A DNA stretch of 64,000 nt from contig JAIUPT010000040.1 of the NCBI GenBank assembly GCA_022315425.1, positions 868,001 through 932,000 on the forward strand, in the 5' to 3' direction. The notes beneath the pieces were generated by a model. It saw only the letters and a list, made by a program, of their open reading frames with translations. It was not told the origin of the DNA and searched no databases. Position 1 is the first letter of the stretch; every line of letters begins with the position of its first letter. Of this stretch, positions 58,056-64,000 are shown piece after piece. Origin of the DNA: Pseudevernia furfuracea. Lineage: Eukaryota > Ascomycota > Lecanoromycetes > Lecanorales > Parmeliaceae. The translations under genes and the position numbers were made by a program.

Positions 58056-59419
58056 TCAAAACCCCTTGAACATCCTCTCAAACTCGAACTCGTTCCATCT
58101 CACCGTCGGTCGCAGCCCCGCCAGCTTCCACTCCCCGTCCACCTTTCTGTAAAAATGCTTCACCATCGCGTGCCCGTGCCCCTTGTGCTCCACCGTCTTC
58201 AGGTCCGCCGCCGTGTACCGCTGGTGCGCGGCCCGCAGCTGGTGGTGCCCGATGGCTTCGTCGTCGGAGATCTTGACCCACTTGGACGCCCCGATGTGGT
58301 GCTGCGTGTGCACGAGGGGGTCGCCGACGAAGCCGATCTGCGACATTACGCGCACGAATTCTTCGGCCGGCATCGAGGACCAGACGTGTCCGTTCACTTG
58401 CGAGTAGTCGACCTGTTTTTGTTGTTAACATCAGAGTGCTGATGGGTTAGTCTTTCTCTCTCTTTTTTTGGGGGGGTTTTGGGGCAAAGGGAGGGGGGGA
58501 AGGGGGGGGGTGAAGGGGGGGGGGGGAAGGGGGGGGGGGCGACGAACCATGAGGGTTGGAGCGAGTATGGCTCGTAGTCTCATCCAGTCTTTGTCGTCGT
58601 AGCTGTCGCTCCATTCGAAGGTGATTTCCGAGAGGGAGAGGTAGTCTGTATTGCATTATTTGTCAGGTGCTGAGCTCCTTTTATCTTTTTCTCTTTTCTC
58701 TTGGATTTCTTATCTTATCTTTTCTTCTCTGTTTCAGAAGAAGAAGAAGAAGAAGGAAAAGAAGGGGAAAAAGAGGGGAAAGAAGAGGGGAAAGACAAGA
58801 TACTGGGGTAGGGAAAGAGAAATGCTTGAGGCATACCTTCGAAAGTTATCTTTGACGCTGAGTTTGCGGCTGGAGGTACGAGCCAGCCTGCCGCCGACAT
58901 GCCTTGCTGGGGCATCTGTGAATGCCCTGGCTGAGGTGTCTGAGAAGCACTTCCAGGCGCAGTGGGGTAACCTGAGAGACGAGGAACCCTGTCGGTCGCG
59001 AGGGTACCGGTGCGAGGTCTTAGAGCCGAGGGAGCCGACATCACGGGGTGCGGGGTCTGAGGAACGGAATTGGGAGCGGTGGGGTAGCTTGAGAGATGGA
59101 GAGGTTTTCTGTCCGGCGGAATGTTGTCGTATAGTCTTGGTGTAGGCTGTCTTGATGTAGGTTCTCTGGGCGGGTGTTCCCGCGGAAACGTACTTGCCAG
59201 AGGCATGTCTGTCGTTGGTGGAGCCTGCTCCGGACCTGGATGTTGTTGTTCTTGTTTTACTATAGGGGCAGCAGCAGCGGTTTGGTGTTGTGTCGTTGAA
59301 GCGAATTCAGTGGAGGGCGCCTCTGGCATCGGCGTGTCTGTCATGTGTGTTTTCTCGGTTGGCGAAGGTGTCAACGATGATGCGGTACCAATTTTGCCGG
59401 GCGACTCTCGTCGAGGCAT
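58056..59419 (-). CDS. Scytalone dehydratase-family protein (SnoaL-like fold)
   Basis: Coding exons end ..58837, 58645..58548 and 58412..58056; introns are 191 nt (GTATGC...ATACAG) and 135 nt (GTTCGT...AAACAG). The enzyme core is KITFEDYLSLSEITFEW, SDSYDDKDW (Tyr/Asp of the active site), VDYSQ (Tyr), TQHHIG and AHQRYT (catalytic His pair) and ends VRWNEFEFERMFKGF. The family dehydrates scytalone or acts on anthraquinone intermediates. Two starts are possible: 59419, adding a 173-residue Pro/Thr-rich leader (345 aa), or Met174 at 58900 (172 aa, the usual family size). Where the family has Ser and Asn near the second half, this protein reads GHGHAMVKHFY. It is divergent from the SDR gene and probably co-regulated by the neighbouring AflR-type factor. 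Confidence 0.85.
58490..58540. repeat. Poly-G/poly-C tract inside an intron
   Basis: Nearly uninterrupted G runs on the + strand (poly-C in the transcript) fill about 50 bp of the second intron of the scytalone-dehydratase-family gene. Confidence 0.85.
59355..59365. promoter_or_regulatory. TCG(N5)CGA palindrome (AflR-type site) 1
   Basis: Reads TCGGTTGGCGA. It lies 64 bp inside the long ORF version of the dehydratase gene but upstream of the alternative start at 58900, which favours the shorter protein. Confidence 0.5.
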
Positions 59420-59677
59420 TGTCGCAGTAGCAGCGACAACAAGGTGCCCCTCTTAACGGCAACGTCTCTGTTTATCGGCTATGACGTCTCTCTGCTATCC
59501 TTAAAAATAAACTTAACGAAGAAACAAAAGTATAAAGAAAGACGAGGGTGTTAAGGGAAACGAAGAGATGCGAAACAGGCAGGGGTGTAACTGTAAAGAC
59601 AGGTTTTTCTCAAAAGACAGACTTGTCTCTATCGTAAATGCCCATGCAAGTCGTCCCTCCACATCACTTTACAGGTG

Positions 59678-59700
59678 GAATCCACGTGTGTATACGCGTA
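59678..59700. repeat. 23-bp direct repeat, copy 1 (CACGTG core)
   Basis: It begins GAATCCACGTGTG and ends with TATACGCGTA. It is identical to the copy at 59748-59770 and contains the E-box palindrome CACGTG. Confidence 0.9.
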
Positions 59701-59747
59701 CTCTTTGAAAGTCAGGTACAGACGGTCACTTTTTTGTCTTCCAATTT

Positions 59748-59770
59748 GAATCCACGTGTGTATACGCGTA
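59748..59770. repeat. 23-bp direct repeat, copy 2 (CACGTG core)
   Basis: A perfect second copy, 70 bp from the first, in the same orientation. Confidence 0.9.
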
Positions 59771-60036
59771 TACCTGCAACCCAAAGACACAACGGTCGAT
59801 GACCACTCGCTCGCTAACTACCCAACCTCCGCTTCACCCAACGATAAAATCCTCCGAAAAATCCCGTCGCCTTTCGTTCATTCGTTCGTTCGGCGGTGGA
59901 GGCTCTCTCTCTCTCTCTGCTTTAGGTCCCGTGCCCACCTCTGACCATCTAATCTCCTACCCCACAATAACGTCTCTGCACACACACGCAGAGAAAGAGA
60001 ATGTAACATAGGATCTCGCATCGCCGATACACGAAA

Positions 60037-60047
60037 TCGCATCTCGA
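60037..60047. promoter_or_regulatory. TCG(N5)CGA palindrome (AflR-type site) 2
   Basis: Reads TCGCATCTCGA, about midway in the divergent promoter. Confidence 0.55.
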
Positions 60048-60111
60048 TTAATTGGAATGGAAATTCCTTCTTTGGTGGTAAAAGATGACCGGGAGTCGGG
60101 AGTCGCCGGTG

Positions 60112-60122
60112 TCGGTCATCGA
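60112..60122. promoter_or_regulatory. TCG(N5)CGA palindrome (AflR-type site) 3
   Basis: Reads TCGGTCATCGA, 75 bp from site 2. Confidence 0.55.
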
Positions 60123-60574
60123 GATGTGCGTAGTGGTAAGCAAGCGAGCCCCTGGGAACAGGAAAGGTTCCCCTACGGCAATGCATGTACTTTCCTCATG
60201 CGCAGAAACATGAAACGCGTTTTCCTTCGGTCGGTCGAGTATAGGCGTTTCTGTCGGATTGCCCTGCATCGGATCGCTGCTGCTGCTGATGCCCTGCGCG
60301 CGGTGATGGCACCGATGGGGAACATGGCTTCGCCGAAGGGTGCCTTTTTGTGCGAGAGCGGCCGACTGAGATCGAATGCGCTTGAATAGTATCGTCTTTA
60401 CTTATATTTAATATGTCTGAATGCATGAGTGAAGGAATGAACGAACGGGAACATATAGATCTATCACTTCTCTCTTCTCCTAATAGTTACTGCAAACTCC
60501 ACCGTCCTCTCTACCGTTTCCAAATCTCCTATCATCCCCAAACCTCCCCTGAAAAGCAAAAAACCCGTTGATAC

Positions 60575-60585
60575 TCGCTTTGCGA
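60575..60585. promoter_or_regulatory. TCG(N5)CGA palindrome (AflR-type site) 4
   Basis: Reads TCGCTTTGCGA and ends two bases before the first in-frame ATG of the SDR gene (60588). Either translation starts downstream (Met24 at 60657), or this copy is fortuitous. Confidence 0.4.
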
Positions 60586-60587
60586 AA

Positions 60588-61774
60588 ATGGACTCCATCT
60601 CCAACGAGCACGTCTCTCATCCCCTCCCCGCAACTTCCGAACCATCCACAACAACCATGACGGACGCTCCTCCGCCCCTCTCGAACGGCGCTCCCCCTTC
60701 CCTCTCAGATGGCGCCCCCCCTCCTAACCCAGCCTCGGAACCCACCCACGCCCCTCCCCCCACCGACGCAACAACCACGCCCTCAACCGGCATCAATGGC
60801 TCCGCTCCAACGGAACCCACAAACGGCCACACCACCGGCATCAATGGCTCCGCTCCAACGGAACCCACAAACGGCCACACCACCACCACCACCTCCTCCC
60901 CCCTCACCGCCCACCCCTTCCCCACCCTCGCCGGCAAAGTCGCCCTCGTGACCGGCGCCTCCCGCGGCATCGGCGCCGGCATCGCCCTCGAACTCGGCGC
61001 CCGCGGCGCCTCCGTCGTGGTCAACTACGTCAAAGGCCTCGACAACGCCTCGCGCATCGTGCGGGAGATCGAGTCCGCGGGCTCGCGCGCCGTCGCCATC
61101 CAGGCCGACGTGTCGCGGGTCCCCGAGATCACGCGGCTCTTCGAGGCCGCGCTGGCGCACTTCGGCCGCATCGACATCGTCTGCTCCAACTCGGGCATGG
61201 AGAGCTTCGACCGGACCGAGGACGTCACCGAGGCGCGCTTCGACCTCGTCTTCGGCCTCAACCTCCGCGCCCAGTTCTTCGTCGCCCAGCACGCCTACCG
61301 CTACTGCGAGCCCGGCGGCCGCGTCATCCTCATGTCCAGCATCGCCGCCGGCCTCATCGGTGTTGCGGACCACGCCCTCTATTCCGGCTCCAAGGCCGCC
61401 GTCAATGGCATCACGAAGAGCTTCGCCAAGGATTTCGGCAAGAAGGGTATTACGGTTAATGCGATCGCTCCCGGTGGCGTCAAGAGCGATATGTTCACCC
61501 AGGTCGCGTGGAAGTATATCCCGGGGGCGACGGCGGAGTGGAGCGCGGAGCGGATCGAGGGCGCCATGGCGAGTCACTGTCCGTTGGGGAGGTGTGCGGT
61601 GCCGGAGGATGTGGCGAGGGTGGTTGCGTTTTTGGCGGGGGAGGATGGCGGCTGGGTCAATGGTGAGTTTTTGAATTTTTGAATTTTGAATTTTGAATTT
61701 TTTCATTGTGTGTTCGTGTGGCTGATGTGTGCATAGGGCAAATCATTACTATTTCCGGCGGTTCCGGGCAGTAA
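60588..61774 (+). CDS. SDR ketoreductase, trihydroxynaphthalene/versicolorin reductase type
   Basis: Exons 60588..61662 and 61737..61774 (74-nt intron, GTGAGT...GCATAG) give 370 aa, ending GQIITISGGSGQ. The SDR core starts near residue 112: LAGKVALVTGASRGIG (NADPH site), IVCSNSGMESF, GRVILMSSIA, YSGSKAAVNG (catalytic YxxxK) and INAIAPGG-like VNAIAPGGVKSDMF. CSNSG and the APGGxKxDM block are typical of tetra-/trihydroxynaphthalene and versicolorin reductases, which reduce polyketide-derived phenols. The N-terminal ~110 residues are a Pro/Thr/Asn-rich extension not found in the usual ~270-aa enzymes, with an internal 16-residue duplication. Met24 (60657) is an alternative start. It is likely co-regulated with the divergent dehydratase gene. 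Confidence 0.88.
60786..60881 (+). repeat. 48-bp exact tandem duplication in the SDR leader
   Basis: Two identical 48-bp copies (60786-60833 and 60834-60881) encode TGINGSAPTEPTNGHT twice. The exact match suggests a recent event. Confidence 0.9.
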
Positions 61775-62062
61775 GGTGCGTTTTGGGGAGATGGGCAATG
61801 AATGGTAAGGAGGGAGACTTTTGGGAGATTGAATCTTGGCGGCATGGTGAAGGAGAAAAAATGATGGCATTTGCTTGCTTTGGTAAATAACTCCCCTTCT
61901 AAGGGTCTAAGTCTATTCCGCCTGTAATGCTCGCTGTATGCAGCGCCGAGAAAGTTCAACCTGCATTAGAATTTATCATTAATACCGTGAGTATAATCGT
62001 GCAACACATAATCGTGACATGCATGCCATTATTGAAGAAAAGTCGTGGGAATCCCGAAATAT

Positions 62063-63373
62063 TTACTTGGAGACGCCACCTTTGCGCATCTGCAGGAAGT
62101 CGACAATGTAATGCAAATTCTTGTCCAGATAGGCCGTCAAAGCATTGTACACGCCCGTCTCGTCGTCCTTTTCCGCCTGTGCGTTGCGGAAGCGTTCCGA
62201 GTAGACGGCCAAGATCGACTCCACCTTGCGCAGCTCGAGGAGCAGGATTTCTATTTCCAGCAGCTGCCGGTTCTCTCCTGTCACCGTGTATGCGCCAAAC
62301 GCCAGCTGTGCCGTGGCTTGCATGCTAGTCGAGGGCCCAAACCTAAGGAAGCAGGCTGCCCTGTACAATGACATCACTTTTCCGAAAATGGTGGCGAGCA
62401 TCATTGTCGAGATGCTCCGACCGCTCTTGGACACGCAGTTGGCGCATCCCAGCATCGTGGAGCAGGTTTCCATGGCTTCGCGGTTGATGTTCAGGACGAT
62501 GTCGAACGGGGGCGAGCCTTGCTGCGTCGATGACAGCAAGGCCGAGTGGTTGTGTAGGGATTGTAGGACCGAGAGGCAGGCTGCAAAGCAGTCGCAGGTC
62601 TGTGCTCTTTCACCGTTGGTCGGGTTCATGCTCGGGTTGCTCGCGCTGCTCTGGGGTGGAGGTGGGTGGCGGGGCGTGGCGTGCGAGCTGGACGCGTGGT
62701 TCATGGAGATCAGGTCGAGGGGGCCCTGGAAAGAATTCTGTCGTAGGTAGGGGTTCTCTTTCGTCGTCCATGGGGGGCTGCAGGGCAGGTGGTCGGGAGG
62801 ACTTGGCCGCGGGGAAACCGGAGCGGTCGTGTAGTCGAATGGGTTCGACTGGGAGATTTGCATAAAGTCCATGAAATCCCCATGGTGGAATGGAGGCGTG
62901 GGGAGGAAGTCGGAGCTGTCGAACACGTCTTCGCCGCCCGCTGTGTTGTTCTCGATCATGGGGGCTGCAATGCCCGGATTGACTTGAAGCAGAGGTGATG
63001 TGGCGCCACCCAAAGGTCCGGTATTGGGGTCGAGGAGAGATCGGTCTGCATCGTCGAGAAGAGGGTACATCAAGCGAGTGAAATATGACGCTGACGGTGG
63101 GAGAGGGGCACTCCGAGGGCTTTCGAGGTTTTTGTTGCGGTTGTTCTGCGCCGCGGTGGTGTTGATGGGTTTGGTGACGCCGGCTGAGTTGCGATTCCTC
63201 TTGCCCGACCTGGAGGATGGGCTATAGGCACACGGTGCTCCATTTGCCAGACATCGTCCGCACAATGGTCTTGCTTTGCTGCACTTGACTTTGGCGATGA
63301 GGCAGCTGTCGCAGGACTCTCGCAGTTTGGGGGCTTTGGGGGGGGTGACAGGTCGCTCGGATTGGTCAGGCAT
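62063..63373 (-). CDS. AflR-type Zn(II)2Cys6 transcription factor
   Basis: A 436-aa intronless ORF. The N-terminal zinc cluster is CDSCLIAKVKCSKARPLCGRC...GAPC (CX2CX6CX6CX2CX6C), followed by the basic linker YSPSSRSGKRNRN as in AflR. The middle is Ser/Pro/Asn-rich. The C-terminal domain has the AflR-family pattern TCDCFAACLSVLQSLHNHS, CSTMLGCANCVSKSGRSISTMMLATIFGKVMSLYRAA and a last helix pair (LEIEILLLELRKVESILAVYSERF, ALTAYLDKNLHYIVDFLQMRK). AflR binds TCG(N5)CGA; four such sites lie over the neighbouring enzyme genes. It converges with the SDR gene (289 bp apart). It is probably the pathway-specific activator. Confidence 0.9.
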   Translation of the reverse strand: MPDQSERPVTPPKAPKLRESCDSCLIAKVKCSKARPLCGRCLANGAPCAYSPSSRSGKRNRNSAGVTKPINTTAAQNNRNKNLESPRSAPLPPSASYFTRLMYPLLDDADRSLLDPNTGPLGGATSPLLQVNPGIAAPMIENNTAGGEDVFDSSDFLPTPPFHHGDFMDFMQISQSNPFDYTTAPVSPRPSPPDHLPCSPPWTTKENPYLRQNSFQGPLDLISMNHASSSHATPRHPPPPQSSASNPSMNPTNGERAQTCDCFAACLSVLQSLHNHSALLSSTQQGSPPFDIVLNINREAMETCSTMLGCANCVSKSGRSISTMMLATIFGKVMSLYRAACFLRFGPSTSMQATAQLAFGAYTVTGENRQLLEIEILLLELRKVESILAVYSERFRNAQAEKDDETGVYNALTAYLDKNLHYIVDFLQMRKGGVSK

Positions 63374-64000
63374 GGTTATGGTTGGTGTAGGAGCAGGCTC
63401 CGAACCAGGTAAGTAGTGATATTTCTAGTGATTCTAGTAGAGTAGTTTGAAGCGGAGGTAAACGGCACGGCTTTTAGTATAGGATATGATGTCCAGGGCT
63501 CGGGCCCCTTGTAGTGTAGAATGGGAATCATTGAGCGCTAAATGATTGTACTAGGTGCGCGGCTGTAGACATCAAGCAAGTCATCATCTATGATGGATAG
63601 ACATATACTGAATAGAGCATTATTTGGCTTCTCAATGGAGCTGAAGTGTATAATGTGTTTTGTTCCAAGAAGGGTCTGAACGATTGGTAGGGCAGGATGG
63701 AAGATGTAATTGATGTACAAGGTACCCGAGGATGGATAATGGTGAAGGAGAGATTAATAGATTCTTGGAACTTTCCGGGCTTGGGGTTTGTGGGGGGGGG
63801 GGAGTGGCATGTAAGGGTAATGGCATGGAGGTGATATAATCATTCACGTATCGTGTATCTGGCGCTGGGGGGGGGGGGAAATTAGAAAGCCATTAGAAAT
63901 ACACGATCCCATGAAGAGGAGCCCGATGAGTCTAGAGAGTAACGGGGAGTGAAAAGCGCCTATCTATTGGAATTTTGATTATGATCATGAGGAGTTGATT
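63374..64000. other. Upstream of the AflR-type gene, window edge
   Basis: No gene is seen. G runs occur near 63792-63802 and 63867-63878. I found no TCG(N5)CGA site here, so autoregulation is not supported by this motif. Confidence 0.45.

Larger units (their letters stand above)
59420..60587. promoter_or_regulatory. Divergent promoter of the dehydratase and SDR genes
   Basis: A 1.17-kb region between two divergently transcribed pathway genes. It holds three exact TCG(N5)CGA sites and two perfect 23-bp direct repeats with a CACGTG core. A CT microsatellite lies near 59905-59920. Confidence 0.65.

Noticed and set aside
60783..61706. 307-codon minus ORF opposite the SDR gene
   Set aside because: It is a Gly/Asp/Ala-rich shadow of the GC-rich SDR codons.
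58056..61774. DHN-melanin cluster
   Set aside because: Not excluded, but the regulator is AflR-type rather than Cmr1-like and the dehydratase lacks two polar pocket residues, so an anthraquinone-type pathway is preferred.
1..64000. tRNA, 5S rRNA, CRISPR, LTR retrotransposon
   Set aside because: A by-eye scan for tRNA B-box words (GGTTCGANTCC), array spacing or terminal repeats found nothing convincing; a tRNAscan or repeat search was not possible.

Overview
The window is nuclear DNA from a filamentous ascomycete (Pezizomycotina). Genes carry short spliceosomal introns of about 45-190 nt, mostly GT...YAG with CTRAY-like branch sites. Base composition is near 50% GC with frequent poly-G/poly-C runs. 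The proteins are typical of this group: secreted unknowns, fungal N-terminal NLR-like domains, F-box-like proteins and a polyketide-type gene cluster. Dothideomycetes seems plausible to me, but this is an impression and not a proof.

The left half (1-35.5 kb) is a conserved housekeeping block. In order it holds mitochondrial ribosomal protein bL21m (+), the Mps1/TTK spindle-checkpoint kinase (-), a Ptc7-type mitochondrial PP2C (-), the splicing factor Prp4 (+), a 3.6 kb gene-poor gap, a small secreted protein (-), cytoplasmic dynein intermediate chain (-), ATP synthase subunit e (+), a second secreted protein (-), the O-mannosyltransferase Pmt4 (-), a conserved unknown (-), an allantoate-permease-type MFS transporter (+), the endocytic adaptor Sla1 (+), a pirin with an N-terminal hydrophobic leader (+), the Fe-S co-chaperone Jac1/HscB (-), the ER lectin Yos9/OS-9 ending in KDEL (+), and the ribosome-biogenesis factor Nsa2 in eight exons (-). 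Exon joins were worked out by hand from splice signals, reading frame and recalled family sequence.

The middle (35.5-58 kb) is accessory and gene-poor. It holds a long intron-rich gene joining a fungal N-terminal helical domain to an RfeG-like domain and an Arg/Ser-rich tail, a 485-aa protein starting with the MDPLS-type N-terminal domain of fungal NLR-like receptors, an F-box-like gene, a decayed F-box/DUF-like relic with two CAG-to-TAG-type stops, and several short tandem repeats. About 11 kb (47-58 kb) contains no gene I can defend.

The right edge (58-63.4 kb) is the most interesting part. A scytalone-dehydratase-family gene and a trihydroxynaphthalene/versicolorin-reductase-type SDR are divergently transcribed, and an AflR-type Zn(II)2Cys6 regulator lies next to them. 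The DNA between and just inside the two enzyme genes carries four exact TCG(N5)CGA palindromes, the consensus recognised by AflR, plus two perfect 23-bp direct repeats containing CACGTG. The set resembles the MdpB/MdpC/MdpE part of anthraquinone clusters more than a DHN-melanin cluster. The polyketide synthase would be expected beyond position 64000.
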